Shown here piece by piece: positions 34,356-44,900 of a stretch of DNA of 64,000 nucleotides. Numbering within the stretch: position 1 is the first letter of the stretch; the number at the start of each line of letters is the position of its first letter. The stretch comes from Flavobacterium aquicola. GTDB taxonomy: Bacteria > Bacteroidota > Bacteroidia > Flavobacteriales > Flavobacteriaceae. The translations under genes were made by a program, and so were the position numbers. Location: assembly GCF_003385115.1 (NCBI RefSeq), contig NZ_QUNI01000002.1, positions 62,001 to 126,000 of the forward strand. Direction: 5' to 3'. The notes under the pieces were generated by a model. That model worked only from the letters and a program-made list of their open reading frames with translations. It searched no databases and was not told where the DNA came from.

Positions 34356-35396
34356 ATGAATACAAATAACAGACGTATCCCGGCAGAATGGGAAAAACAG
34401 CAGGGAATTTTATTATGTTTTCCGCACAACGGCAAAGATTGGCCTGGAAAATATGAAGCCGTGCAATGGGCATTTGTTGAATTCATCAAGAAAGTGGCCA
34501 TTTACGAGCAGGTTTTTTTGGTAACTGCAGATGAAAATCAAAAGAGCAAAGTAACCGAAATGCTGGAAACAGCTCATGTAAAGATGACAAATGTCTCTTT
34601 CATTATACACAAAACCAACCGCAGCTGGATGCGCGATTCTGGACCAATTATTGTAAAAAATGGTTCCTCAAGAGAGGCATTGAATTTTAATTTCAACGGC
34701 TGGGCCAAATACAAGAATATCAATTTAGACAAGCATGTTCCTGCCAAAGTAGGCGAGTTTTTAAAAATTCCTGTGACTCAGGTAATGTACAAAGGCAAAC
34801 CAGTTATCGTTGAAGGAGGTGCTATTGATGTAAACGGTCGCGGTACTTTATTAACTTCTGAAGAATGCTTGATGCATCCTACAATTCAGGTTCGAAATGC
34901 TAATTTCACAAAAGAAGATTATGAAGCTGTTTTCAAAGAATATTTAGGAGTAACAAATGTAATTTGGCTGGGTGACGGAATTGAAGGTGACGATACTCAC
35001 GGACATATTGATGATTTATGCCGATTCGTCAATGAAGATACTATTGTAACTATTGTTGAAACTGATAAAAATGATTCGAATTACAAACCGCTGCAGGATA
35101 ATTTGAAACGTTTACAAAATGCAAAATTAGAAGACGGAAAATCACCAGTAATTGTAGCTTTGCCAATGCCAAAACGTTTAGATTTTGAAGGATTGCGTTT
35201 ACCTGCCAGTTATGCTAATTTTTTAATATTAAACAACTGTGTCTTGGTGCCGACATTTAATGATGTTAATGACCGAACAGCTTTAAATATTTTAGCAGAA
35301 TGCTTTCCTGACCGTGAAATTATAGGAATAAGTGCTACTGATTTTATTTGGGGATTTGGCACGCTGCACTGCCTGAGCCAGCAGATTCCGGAATAA
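34356..35396 (+). CDS. aguA: Agmatine deiminase
   Basis: 346 aa. Removes ammonia from agmatine to give N-carbamoylputrescine. The guanidino-group deiminase fold is shown by SWMRDSGPIIV (substrate Asp), EGGAIDVNGRGTLLTSEECL, GDGIEGDDTHGHIDDLCRF (catalytic His and Asp) and the C-terminal nucleophile Cys in GTLHCLSQQ. Its length is close to that of other bacterial AguA proteins. It forms an operon with aguB and ends at a strong two-way terminator. It is convergent with the M1 peptidase. Confidence 0.95.
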   Translation: MNTNNRRIPAEWEKQQGILLCFPHNGKDWPGKYEAVQWAFVEFIKKVAIYEQVFLVTADENQKSKVTEMLETAHVKMTNVSFIIHKTNRSWMRDSGPIIVKNGSSREALNFNFNGWAKYKNINLDKHVPAKVGEFLKIPVTQVMYKGKPVIVEGGAIDVNGRGTLLTSEECLMHPTIQVRNANFTKEDYEAVFKEYLGVTNVIWLGDGIEGDDTHGHIDDLCRFVNEDTIVTIVETDKNDSNYKPLQDNLKRLQNAKLEDGKSPVIVALPMPKRLDFEGLRLPASYANFLILNNCVLVPTFNDVNDRTALNILAECFPDREIIGISATDFIWGFGTLHCLSQQIPE

Positions 35397-35411
35397 ATAA
35401 TTATAAAACCA

Positions 35412-35452
35412 TAAAAAAAGACTTGCAGAAAAATCTACAAGTCTTTTTTTTA
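35412..35452 (+). terminator. Two-way terminator between aguA and the M1 peptidase
   Basis: AAAGACTTGCAGA pairs with TCTACAAGTCTTT (one mismatch) with A- and T-runs on either side. Confidence 0.92.
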
Positions 35453-35466
35453 TGGGTGTATTTTAA

Positions 35467-37740
35467 TTAATCTCTTGTGAAAGACAATTTATTCCCCGTA
35501 CTGTCAAGCAAATCAACTCCGTTTTTAGCTTCGTTAAACTGGAACGTAATTCCGGCCTCTTCTGATTGAAATTTATCTTTATCAATCAGAGAAAGCTGCA
35601 CTTTTGGATAATCAGTAATTTGGGCAAAAAGGATTCCGTTTTTCTCGGTAAATTCAATTTTTAAAGGAGCTGCCTTAGTAGAAAACTTTCCTAAATATCC
35701 ATCCAGAATAACATCTTTTTCAATTAGTCCTTTATCAGACATCCAAGTATTATTACTTTCATTTACATCTGGAAATACGTGATCGGGATCGATAACCACT
35801 TTTGCTATTTCTTCAGTAGTATTCACCTCGAAAGACCAATCTATATTTCGCTGCCAAATTTCAACCGGCAGATTAACTCTTGTAACTTTTCCGCTTTTTG
35901 TTTTTACATCCAAAATTACCGGCATAGCCATTTTTTCGAAATTTTCAATAGTTATAACTGCTCCTTTGCTTGGATCATTTTTCACATATTTAACAGAATT
36001 TACTCCTTGGTCTAAACGCCAGTTGTTAACGAACCAAGCTTTCCAAAACCAGCTTAAATCCTCCCCTGCCACATTTTCCATCGTTCTGAAAAAATCATCT
36101 GGTGCCGGGTGTTTAAAAGCCCAGCGCTCTATATAAGTTCTAAAAGCCAGATCAAAACGTTCTGTCCCTAATATTTGTTCTCTTAACATTACCAGTCCGG
36201 CACTTGGCTTGAAATAACACAAAAGACCAATATTTTTTTCCTTCATATTATCCGGCGAACTCATAACAGGCTCATTATTTGGATTTGTAAAATAATCCGC
36301 ATTTTTATGAAGATCCCATACTTTACTTTTATATTCGCCATTATTAAAACCATTTGAGCTTAATGAATTAATAAAAGTATTGAATCCTTCGTCCATCCAT
36401 CCAAACAAACGTTCATTAGAACCTACAATCATCGGAAACCATCCATGACCAAATTCATGATCAGTAACTCCCCATAAATCCTCTCCTTTGGACTCCCAGC
36501 TGCAGAAAACAATTCCAGGATATTCCATTCCGCCTTCATTTCCTGCCACATTTGTAGCTACCGGATAAGGATATTCGAACCATTTGTTAGAATAATGTTC
36601 GATTGAAGCTTTGGTATATTCTGTAGCACGTCCCCAAGCTTCATTCCCTGCGCTTTCAACTGGATATGCTGACAGCGCCAATGATTTTGCCCCGCTCGGC
36701 AAATTGATTCTGGCTCCGTCTAAAATAAATGCCGACGAAGATGCCCACGAAAGATCTCTTGAATTCTTAATTTTAAAATGCCATGTCTTTTCAGATGCAG
36801 TTCCAGCATTTGAAGCATTGGTAGCTACTTCCTCTGCGGTTCGAATCATTATAGCTTTTTCACTTTGCTTCGCTTGAGCAAGTCTTTTTTGTTCAGTGGC
36901 AGTATAAACAGCAGCTGCATTTAACAGTTCACCTGAGCAAACTACAATATGATTTGAAGGCACGGTAATATTTACATCAAAATCACCATATTCCAAATAA
37001 AATTCTGAAGCTCCTAAATACGGAGCAGTATTCCAGCCACGCAGATCATCATACACACACATACGCGGATACCATTGCGCCATGGTGAAAATTTTACCGT
37101 TTTTTGTTTCTAAAACTCCCATTCGGTCCGAGCCTTCTTTTGGAGAAATAAAAGAAAAATCAATTTTAATTTTAACAACTCCTCCTTTTGGATTCAAATC
37201 ATCGGGAAGAAACACCTGCATTCTTGTATCATTAATGATGAATTTTGCTGTTTTTTCAACTGATTTTCCTTTTGAAACAGTAACGATTTTAACGGATTTA
37301 ATTTTGTGTCCTCCGTCAAAAATTTCACCTCTTGCTCCATTCCGGCTTCCATTAAGCGGGATAAGCGCATTTCCTCTTGAATCGGCTTTGAACAAATTCT
37401 GATCCAGATGCATCCATACGAAAGACATTTTATCAGGACTATTATTAGTATACGTTACAATACCTGAACCAATAATTTCATTTGTCTTTTCGTTTAATTT
37501 TGCAGTTAGTTTATAGTCTGCCCTGTTTTGCCAGTACGCATATCCAGGCTCGCCGCTTGCAGAACGGGTTGGTGTTGCGTCTTTTGTATAAAAAGAGGGT
37601 CCAAAAGCATCATGATAATCATACTTTGAAACTGGTTTGGGATTAGCAGTGCCGGCGGGCGGAGTTTCTTGACTCCATGACGTGCCAGCCATAATTAATA
37701 AGGCCAATTGAAATATGGCGCCAAAACGATTGTTTTTCAT
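35467..37740 (-). CDS. Secreted M1-family metallopeptidase
   Basis: 757 aa with signal peptide ([15 protein letters not shown]). The zinc site is HEFGH in [11 protein letters not shown] (about 448) with the downstream Glu in [10 protein letters not shown] 19 residues after the first His. [10 protein letters not shown] supplies the aminopeptidase-type GxMEN-like loop. The N-terminal region holds the beta-rich domain. A C-terminal beta domain follows. Probably a periplasmic or surface aminopeptidase used for peptide nutrition. It is divergent from the epimerase gene; the 235-bp gap between them is AT-rich, with no signal I could fix. Confidence 0.9.
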   Translation of the reverse strand: MKNNRFGAIFQLALLIMAGTSWSQETPPAGTANPKPVSKYDYHDAFGPSFYTKDATPTRSASGEPGYAYWQNRADYKLTAKLNEKTNEIIGSGIVTYTNNSPDKMSFVWMHLDQNLFKADSRGNALIPLNGSRNGARGEIFDGGHKIKSVKIVTVSKGKSVEKTAKFIINDTRMQVFLPDDLNPKGGVVKIKIDFSFISPKEGSDRMGVLETKNGKIFTMAQWYPRMCVYDDLRGWNTAPYLGASEFYLEYGDFDVNITVPSNHIVVCSGELLNAAAVYTATEQKRLAQAKQSEKAIMIRTAEEVATNASNAGTASEKTWHFKIKNSRDLSWASSSAFILDGARINLPSGAKSLALSAYPVESAGNEAWGRATEYTKASIEHYSNKWFEYPYPVATNVAGNEGGMEYPGIVFCSWESKGEDLWGVTDHEFGHGWFPMIVGSNERLFGWMDEGFNTFINSLSSNGFNNGEYKSKVWDLHKNADYFTNPNNEPVMSSPDNMKEKNIGLLCYFKPSAGLVMLREQILGTERFDLAFRTYIERWAFKHPAPDDFFRTMENVAGEDLSWFWKAWFVNNWRLDQGVNSVKYVKNDPSKGAVITIENFEKMAMPVILDVKTKSGKVTRVNLPVEIWQRNIDWSFEVNTTEEIAKVVIDPDHVFPDVNESNNTWMSDKGLIEKDVILDGYLGKFSTKAAPLKIEFTEKNGILFAQITDYPKVQLSLIDKDKFQSEEAGITFQFNEAKNGVDLLDSTGNKLSFTRD

Positions 37741-37975
37741 GTTTGGTAAGGTTTAATTCCTGAATCGGGGATTGATGCTTTTAAGAATTCATTATTCTTC
37801 TTTCAAATTTTTTATCTATTAAAAGCAAATTAATGAATAAAAAAATAAAAATTAATCATAAAATTAAGAATTTAGTCAATTTTAACTTTAAAAAGTTTTT
37901 AGTTTTCCTTTTTGAAATAATAATTATAAATATCTTTACGACAGCATTTCTCAACAACAAAAAACGACTATTATT

Positions 37976-38827
37976 TTGACTACAACTATTTCTAACTCAA
38001 TTTTAACCGCAGAAATAAAACATACTGGAGCAGAATTATGCTCTTTAAAAGATAATTTAAACAAAGAATACATTTGGAATGGAAATCCAGAATTTTGGGG
38101 AAAGCACTCCCCTGTTTTATTCCCAATTGTAGGTACTTTAAAAAACAATACTTATCAGTACAACAATGCTGACTACCATTTGTCCCGACACGGTTTTGCA
38201 CGCGAAATGGAATTTGAATTGATTGCTAAGCAGGAAAACAGCGTTACTTTTTCATTAGCAGCTACTCCAAAAACCAAAGAAAAGTATCCTTTTGATTTTG
38301 ATCTGCATTTAGTTTACACGCTGGAGAACAAAACATTGCAAATTGAATACAAAGTATTTAATAATGGTGAATCTAAAATGCCGTTTTCTATTGGTGCGCA
38401 TCCTGCATTTAACCTGCCTAACGATTTTGAGAATTACTCTTTAGCATTCGAAAAAGAAAATTCTTTAAAATATTATTTACTCGAAGACGGTTTGATTTCG
38501 AATACAACAAATGAAGCATCGCTGGACAAAAATGAACTGCATTTGAATTATGGACTGTTTGCAAATGATGCTTTGGTTTTAAAAAACTGCAGTTCCAAAT
38601 CGGTTACTATTTTAGAAAATTCTAAGCCGTTTTTGAAAGTAAGTTTTTCTGATTTTCCGGATTTAGGAATCTGGACACCGCCAAATGCGCCTTTTATATG
38701 CATTGAACCATGGTTTGGCTATTCGGACACTGTGGATAAATCTGGTGCGCTTTTGGATAAAGAAGGAATTCAGGTTTTGGACGCAGATGAGACTTTCCAC
38801 GCTGCTTTCAGTATTGAGATTTTATAA
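37976..38827 (+). CDS. Aldose 1-epimerase-family protein
   Basis: 283 aa. Galactose mutarotase-like fold: AEIKHTGAELCSLKDNL at the N-terminus, HSPVLFPIVGTLKN, HLSRHGFARE (catalytic His), IGAHPAFNLP (His) and IEPWFGYSDTVD with a C-terminal acidic residue. It probably interconverts sugar anomers. The start is TTG at 37976; the family start MTTTISNSILTAEI lines up with it and no upstream ATG exists, so a TTG start is inferred. Confidence 0.88.
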   Translation: MTTTISNSILTAEIKHTGAELCSLKDNLNKEYIWNGNPEFWGKHSPVLFPIVGTLKNNTYQYNNADYHLSRHGFAREMEFELIAKQENSVTFSLAATPKTKEKYPFDFDLHLVYTLENKTLQIEYKVFNNGESKMPFSIGAHPAFNLPNDFENYSLAFEKENSLKYYLLEDGLISNTTNEASLDKNELHLNYGLFANDALVLKNCSSKSVTILENSKPFLKVSFSDFPDLGIWTPPNAPFICIEPWFGYSDTVDKSGALLDKEGIQVLDADETFHAAFSIEIL

Positions 38828-38847
38828 AACAATTAAAACCAGAGAGT

Positions 38848-39399
38848 ATGCTCGAAGTTAATTTTTTACCTTTTCCTGTATTAAAAACGGAACGATTAGT
38901 ATTGCGCCGAGTAGTAGATAATGATGCTGAAACTATTTTGGCCCTGCGCTCCAATGAGGAAGTCATGAAATACATTCCGAGGCCGTATCTTAAAAATAAA
39001 GAAGACGCTCTGGAACTTATTGCCATGTTTGATGACAAAATTGAAAACGGAATCGGTATTAACTGGGGAATAGCATTCTTGGACAAACCTGAAAAAATCA
39101 TAGGAATCATTGGTCATTACCGAATGAAACCGGAACACTACAGAGCCGAAGTGGGCTACATGCTCTTTCCTGAATACAATGGAAAAGGAATTATTTCGGA
39201 AGCACTGCAGCGAGTAGTTGATTATGGATTTAAAGACATGAAACTGCATTCTATAGAAGCCATTTTGGATCCTGAAAACACAGGTTCTGAAAAAGTTTTA
39301 CTTAAAAACGGTTTTGTAAAAGAAGCACATTTAATTGAAAATGAATATTACGAAGGACGATTTCTGGACACCATGATTTATTCTAAATTGAATAAATAA
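38848..39399 (+). CDS. GNAT-family acetyltransferase (RimJ/RimL type)
   Basis: 183 aa. The start LPFPVLKTERLVLRRV is typical of the RimJ/RimL subgroup, with GYMLFPEYNGKGIISEAL (acetyl-CoA loop QxxGxG-like) and DPENTGSEKVLLKNGF. The substrate may be the N-terminal amino group of a ribosomal protein or another small amine; unknown here. It lies 20 bp after the epimerase and is probably co-transcribed. Confidence 0.86.
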   Translation: MLEVNFLPFPVLKTERLVLRRVVDNDAETILALRSNEEVMKYIPRPYLKNKEDALELIAMFDDKIENGIGINWGIAFLDKPEKIIGIIGHYRMKPEHYRAEVGYMLFPEYNGKGIISEALQRVVDYGFKDMKLHSIEAILDPENTGSEKVLLKNGFVKEAHLIENEYYEGRFLDTMIYSKLNK

Positions 39400-39443
39400 T
39401 TTTGAAAATGACTAGCTGAGATCATCTCTAAGCTGAAAAAACA

Positions 39444-39522
39444 GCCACAGATTAAAAAGATTCGCACAGATTTTTTTTTAAATTTTGCTAAACAAATCTG
39501 TGTAAATCCTTTAATCTATGGC
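39444..39522. repeat. Long imperfect inverted repeat (ACAGATT/AATCTGT type)
   Basis: The arm GCCACAGATTAAAAAGATTC (39444 on, with CGCACAGATTT) pairs with AAATCTGTGTAAATCC and TTTAATCTATGGC ending at 39522, leaving a T-rich loop. It lies between two GNAT genes and could work as a terminator or be a dispersed element; similar words are common in Flavobacteria gaps as far as I recall. Confidence 0.6.
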
Positions 39523-39595
39523 ATAAAACAAGGTTGATATTTCTCGACAACTATTAAACTGATGTCGGTTAATAAACAACTGTTTCAATTAAAAT

Positions 39596-40045
39596 ATGGA
39601 AATCAAAAAAGCAAGCTTAGGTGACAACGAGATTTTGACAAAAATAACAAAAAAATCAAAAGCCTATTGGGGATATTCTGAAGAGCAAATTTTGAAATGG
39701 AATGATAACCTGACGATTTCCAAAGATTATATTGAAAATAATTCTGTATTTAAATTAGTAAACGGCAATGAAATTGTCGGTTATTATTCATACATCATCA
39801 AAGAACAAAATGATGTACTGCTCGATAACCTATTTATTTTACCAGAATATATTGGAAAAGGATTCGGGAAATATTTAATGAACGATTTTTTAAATCGGAT
39901 GAAGAATGAGAAATTCGAAAAGATAACATTAGATTCTGAACCAAATGCTGAAGAATTTTATCTGAAATTTGGATTCAAAAAAATTGGAGAGTTCGAAACT
40001 TCCATAAAAAACAGGTTTATGCCAATTATGGAAATTAGTCTTTAA
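39596..40045 (+). CDS. GNAT-family acetyltransferase
   Basis: 149 aa. Acetyl-CoA-binding loop LPEYIGKGFGKYLMNDFL (about residues 82-99) after DNLFI, and the closing FYLKFGFKKIGEFE. No further subgroup is recognised; the substrate is unknown. A very Lys/Asn/Glu-rich protein with slightly AT-richer codons than the previous gene. Stands alone. Confidence 0.85.
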   Translation: MEIKKASLGDNEILTKITKKSKAYWGYSEEQILKWNDNLTISKDYIENNSVFKLVNGNEIVGYYSYIIKEQNDVLLDNLFILPEYIGKGFGKYLMNDFLNRMKNEKFEKITLDSEPNAEEFYLKFGFKKIGEFETSIKNRFMPIMEISL

Positions 40046-40100
40046 AAAGTAAAACAATCACTTGTTATACATCTAAATCTTTATTATGAAAACTAATGCC

Positions 40101-40178
40101 CTAGCCCAGATGGGAACGGCATCCTCTTGTCCCAGGGTTCGGGACAAGAGATATAGTGGACAGCTGGATTGAGCTCCT
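40101..40178 (+). repeat. Dispersed hairpin repeat family, copy 5
   Basis: CTAGCCCAGATGGGAACGGC, then the hairpin CTTGTCCC/GGGACAAG around AGGGTTC, and AGATATAGTGGACAGC ending GAGCTCC. It has the orientation of copy 4. It lies between a GNAT gene and the convergent VF530 gene. Confidence 0.72.
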
Positions 40179-40180
40179 AA

Positions 40181-40414
40181 TTATTTGGATTGTATTTTTG
40201 GAAGTGTTTTGATATACAGATCTTCGACTTGTTTTCTTGCCCAATCTGTTTTTCGCAAAAAAGTAAGGCTTGATTTTACACTTGGATTTTCGTTGAACGA
40301 TTTTATTTTAATCAGTTCTCCCAAGGTGTCAAAACCATAATATTCTACTAATGTCTCCACTATTTTTTGAAGTGTAACGCCATGAAGCGGATCTTTTGAC
40401 TGCTGTTTTTCCAT
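40181..40414 (-). CDS. VF530-family small DNA-binding-like protein
   Basis: 77 aa. The VF530 family motif DPLHGVTLQKIVETLVEYYG followed by FNENPSVKSSLTFLRKT and WARKQVEDLY is complete. The fold is a small helical bundle that resembles DNA-binding proteins. Function unknown. It is divergent from smpB, sharing a 70-bp intergenic region. Confidence 0.9.
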   Translation of the reverse strand: MEKQQSKDPLHGVTLQKIVETLVEYYGFDTLGELIKIKSFNENPSVKSSLTFLRKTDWARKQVEDLYIKTLPKIQSK

Positions 40415-40446
40415 ATTGCAAATTTATGGCATTTTCCCAAAAACAA

Positions 40447-40477
40447 TTGTTCTTTCATTAATTAGTTCCTAAATTTG
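40447..40477 (+). promoter_or_regulatory. Promoter of smpB (TTG ... TAAATTTG)
   Basis: TTG at 40447-40449, 20-bp spacer, then TAAATTTG at 40470-40477, matching the Bacteroidota pattern. The start codon lies only 7 bases after the -7 element, so the transcript would have almost no leader. Confidence 0.6.
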
Positions 40478-40484
40478 CCCTACT

Positions 40485-40937
40485 ATGCAAAAAACTGTCA
40501 ACATACTCAATAAAAGAGCCCGTTTCGATTATGAAATTCTGGAAACCTATACTGCCGGAATTGTTTTGGCCGGGACCGAAATAAAATCTATTCGCTTAGG
40601 AAAGGCTAATATTACCGAAAGTTTCTGTGAATTTAGCGGTACTGAACTTTTTGCCATTAATACTTATATCGAAGAGTATAGTTTTGGGAACCAATTCAAT
40701 CATAAGGCTCGCAGTGAGCGAAAACTGCTTTTGAATAAACGAGAATTAAAAGGACTTGCCCGAAGCGTCCAGGCTAAAGGTCTGACAATAGTACCTTTGA
40801 AATTATTTACAAATGAAAAAGGTTTGGCTAAACTCCAGATCGGTCTTTGCCGTGGTAAAAAAACATATGATAAGAGAGAATCTTTGAAAGAGCAGGATAC
40901 CAAAAGAGATTTAGACAGAATCAAAAAGGCTTATTAA
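40485..40937 (+). CDS. smpB: SsrA-binding protein SmpB
   Basis: 150 aa. Binds tmRNA and brings it to stalled ribosomes for trans-translation. Conserved segments: [42 protein letters not shown] (shifted here to [10 protein letters not shown]), and the C-terminal [13 protein letters not shown] tail followed by a Lys/Arg/Asp-rich helix. The ATG matches the usual start of the family and lies immediately after a good promoter, suggesting a near-leaderless mRNA. Confidence 0.96.
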   Translation: MQKTVNILNKRARFDYEILETYTAGIVLAGTEIKSIRLGKANITESFCEFSGTELFAINTYIEEYSFGNQFNHKARSERKLLLNKRELKGLARSVQAKGLTIVPLKLFTNEKGLAKLQIGLCRGKKTYDKRESLKEQDTKRDLDRIKKAY

Positions 40938-41027
40938 ATAAAAATCCCGTTAAAATTTTGTTTTTTAAATGTTATTTATATCTAAAAATAATTACTTTTA
41001 CTTGTAGTAAAACAAACAAACAAAATT

Positions 41028-41699
41028 ATGAAAAAAATTTTAATCGCTTTAATCTGTGTATGCTTAGCAAGTTGCGGAAGCAATACCTCAATCGTATCGA
41101 GCTGGAGAGATCCAAATGCTACGCTTTCTAAAGAACAATTCAAAAAAGTATTAGTTGTTGCGCTGGCAAAAGACGAAAGTACTAGAAGATCTACTGAAAA
41201 TAGAATTGCATCTATTAACCCAAAAGTATTAAACCCTTCTTATAATTATTTGAACCAGCAAAATCTTAACCTTACGCAGGAACAAAAAATAAGTATTATT
41301 CAATCTGAAGGATTTGACGGAGCTATCACTTTACGTTTCATTAGAGCGGATAAACAAACAGAATATGTTCCTGGAACATCAAACTACTATGGAGGAATGG
41401 GATATCCTGGAATGGGATATGGTTACGTGGGAGGTTACGGAATGGGTTACGGTGCAGGATTTGGCGGATGGTACGGTGCTTATGCTCCTGCTTACTACAC
41501 ACCTGGATACTATCAGGAAAATGTTTACTATTATATTGAAACAAACATTTTTGATTTGAAAAACAACAAACTAGTTTGGAGTGCTACTACAAAATCACTT
41601 GATGTATCTGACATAAACACTACTGTTGATGAAATCATGGAAGCCTGTGTACAGCAAATGAGAGCTGACGGTTATATGGATCCTAAAGCAAAAAAATAA
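41028..41699 (+). CDS. Lipoprotein with glycine/tyrosine-rich segment
   Basis: 223 aa. Lipoprotein signal peptide with lipobox CLASC (Cys16) followed by GSN. The middle (about 115-165) is rich in Gly, Tyr and Met (GGMGYPGMGYGYVGGYGMGY). The folded parts before and after (VSSWRDPNATLSKEQFKKVLV; YIETNIFDLKNNKLVWSATTK) resemble DUF4136-like envelope lipoproteins. Function unknown. Terminator directly downstream. Confidence 0.8.
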   Translation: MKKILIALICVCLASCGSNTSIVSSWRDPNATLSKEQFKKVLVVALAKDESTRRSTENRIASINPKVLNPSYNYLNQQNLNLTQEQKISIIQSEGFDGAITLRFIRADKQTEYVPGTSNYYGGMGYPGMGYGYVGGYGMGYGAGFGGWYGAYAPAYYTPGYYQENVYYYIETNIFDLKNNKLVWSATTKSLDVSDINTTVDEIMEACVQQMRADGYMDPKAKK

Positions 41700-41727
41700 A
41701 CAAATATTCTAAGGAAAACATACAGAC

Positions 41728-41758
41728 AAAGGCAGCATATAAAGTGCTGCCTTTTTTC
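41728..41758 (+). terminator. Intrinsic terminator after the 223-aa lipoprotein
   Basis: AAGGCAGCA pairs with TGCTGCCTT with a 7-base loop and then Ts. Confidence 0.92.
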
Positions 41759-41886
41759 ATACACCTTTATCAAGAAATCTACAAAACACAATGCCCTGAA
41801 GCAGTTTTTAATTCTTCTTTAAATAAAAACCTGCTGTAATTTATTAACTAGCATAAGTCAATACTTTCAGGCTTCGAAAAGCAGAT

Positions 41887-41923
41887 ACAAAAAAACCATT
41901 CACAGAATATGAATGGCTTTTGT
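41887..41923 (-). terminator. Intrinsic terminator of the DUF3857 gene
   Basis: Read on the minus strand: GCCATTC ... GAATGGT with a 9-base loop, followed by a T-run. It lies 23 bp after the stop of the large gene. Confidence 0.85.
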
Positions 41924-41945
41924 AAAGATCAGGACTTCAAATAAA

Positions 41946-44900
41946 TTATTTAAAACCTACAATTTGTTCTTCGGCAGCAATGACTTCTTCTACGAATTTT
42001 TTGTATTCCAAATAATCACTCGGCTTAATATTATCCCAAAGAATAGTAACCTCTCTATTTATCTTTAGTGAATTATTTTTCAAGAGTTCAAAATGCAGTG
42101 TATAGTTCTGATTCTTAAATGAAAACGTTTTACTCTCTGGTATTTCTGAAAATTTCTTTCCTTCGGGAATATTCAAAATTACTTCTGATTCATATTTATT
42201 GTTATTTTCATAATAGGAATAATTAATATCGAATTTTCTATTATCTGTAGCAATGATATCTCTTGTATATACTTTATCAATAAAAGGGATTTCTGTTATT
42301 TTGAGTGTACCAACTTTTTGTAAATTTTCATTTATCGAAAATTTAGTTTCGTAGGTAAGCGCTTTATCAAATGTTTCGTTTGCCACTAACTTAACTGACT
42401 GCAGACTCACTACTTTTTGCAATTGTTTATTATATCCCTTCTCAATTTCTTTATCCCTTACATCTTTTGTAGTCGCATCAGAAAAGAGCTCATTGTAATA
42501 CGATTTTGTAGCTCCAGCAATAGTATGCGTATTTACAAACACTTTACTTTTATCATCTAAAGTAACAACAGAAGATGTTTTTAAACTGTTTTGAATTGTA
42601 GTATCAAAAGGGATATTTATTAATTTGGAAGCCTCATTTTCCTTTTTATCAAACGAAATTACTAGAGCATTTGCATTATATAATGAAGTCGGAAGCATTC
42701 TATACGGCAAATATTTATCTGTAAGTTCTAAGAAAACAACTTTATTATCAATTCTAGTCTGCACGATACAATGATTAAAATCCTTTGAAGGCAGTCTCAT
42801 CGAATTGAAACCATTATCATTTGTTGAAACCAAAACCAAATTAGACTTTAATCCTGCATATTCAGACAATGCAACAAACAAGGTCGAAACGTCTTTACAA
42901 TCTCCCAACTTTGTTGTTATTGTCTTAGAAGGTTTTTGAGGAACATAACCACTTTGTCTAAAATCTAAAGAGCTATAGGTAATATTTTTTTCTATGTAGC
43001 TATAGATTGCTTTTGCTTTCTCGTCATCACTTAAGTTAGCAGTTCCTTTTGGAAAAATAGTATTAAAAGTATCTTTGGTAATTTTATCCGATTTTAAATT
43101 TTTCTTTACTAAATCCGAATACCAATTTGATATATCACTCCATGATTTAATAGTTCCCACTTCAATTGTATTGGTCAAATCACTTGCTATTGGCGCATAA
43201 TCTTCTTTAAGCGATAAAGCTGGAATATTAGTTCTTTTCCAGATACTGCAGTTCTTTCCATTGATTTTTTTAGTTATCGGCACTATATCACCGTTACTAA
43301 AACTGGTATAATACTTGCTGTCTTCTGGTGTTATTAAACCAAAAATGGCTTCAGTAGATGGATAATCACTGTCAAAATAACAGCTTATATTAAAGTCTTT
43401 ATAGAATCGGCCGGTTCCGTTGTCAATGCGTTCATAATATAAATAGATAACATCACCTACTTTTAAATTAGAAAACACTAATAAATTGTCACCTTCTTCA
43501 GCAGGGACTATTGTCCCGTCTGCTTTTATAATTTCAGCTTTTATAACGGTATTATAATTTAAGTTCAGCGAATATTCTTTCATTTTTTCGATACCGCTTT
43601 CAGTTGTTATTTCATACAGGTAAGACATTTTTGACTTTCTTCCGCCTTCAGGAAAAACATTTACAATGTATTCGTCAAGTAATAATACAACTCCGTAATC
43701 ACTCTTTAATTTAGAATTTCTTCTGGTTTTAGCCAGTTTATATATGTCTTTCGTAGCTATTTCTTCAATTTCATCTGGAATTTTGGAAATATCATACAGC
43801 TGCTTTCTCAATTTCCCGTTACCTGAATTATGGGTCAAAGACTGACGGATATACTTCTCTGCTTCTTTATTATTTTTCATCAGATTATAAATCCCCGCTT
43901 TCTTTTCCATATTTGTAAAAGAATATGGAAAATTGCTCAGATTTTCATCAATGACAGCTAATGCTTCATCATATTTATTTTCGTTAGACAAAATAGTTAT
44001 GTAATCATTTCTGAATAAATTTATATAACTATACTCTTTAATTCGTCTTTTTACAATTCTCTCGACTGCAGCTTTATTATTAAGCTCATTATAATAAGTA
44101 ATTAATAAATTATCAACTTCTGTAATTATTTTATCTTTCGATAATTCTTCCAAAAGAGCAATAGTCTTTGCTTTGTCATTTTTTAGTTTTAAATATAAAG
44201 TAGCTGATGCAATTTTAAACTTTTCATTTCCATACGTATCTTTATCAATATCACTCAGAAGTCTAAACATTTCCTCAACATCTTCCTTTTTTGATGCAAT
44301 CATAAAATCAAACATCAGCTCACAAAAACGCTGTTTGTATTTTTTGGAACGATTTTTATAAATTTCCAAATCAGCAATAGAAGAGTTTTGAAGCCATTTA
44401 CTATCTAATATTTTCGAGAAAGTAGCATAATAATAATCAATATCGTTTTTCTCTATATTTTTTACAATCTCCTGTTTCTTTTGTGCTTCATCACCAACTA
44501 AATCATAATAACGCAGAAAATAACTTGCAATAAAAGAACTGTTTGGATATTTCACGTCAAGACCTTCAATAGCTTCATAAGCACTAATGTATTTGGTATT
44601 CGATTCATATGCTGCATATTGGAATAATTTATATAATAGATTATTCGGATATTTTTTCACCAAATTATCAAAATACAATTCATAATCTAATTTCAGAATT
44701 TCTACTTCAGCAGCATCTCCCTTCGAAATGGTATAAGGAAGATATTCTTTATTGAATTTCAAATCATTGGCCACGGTATAATCTAGATTTTTAACTTGTG
44801 CCGAAAAATAATCGCCTCCTCCATAGGTAGATAATTTAAAAAGCAGCCTGTTAACACCTTTTTCTAAATTAATTTTTAAAGTGTAAGCATCCAGATTTGT

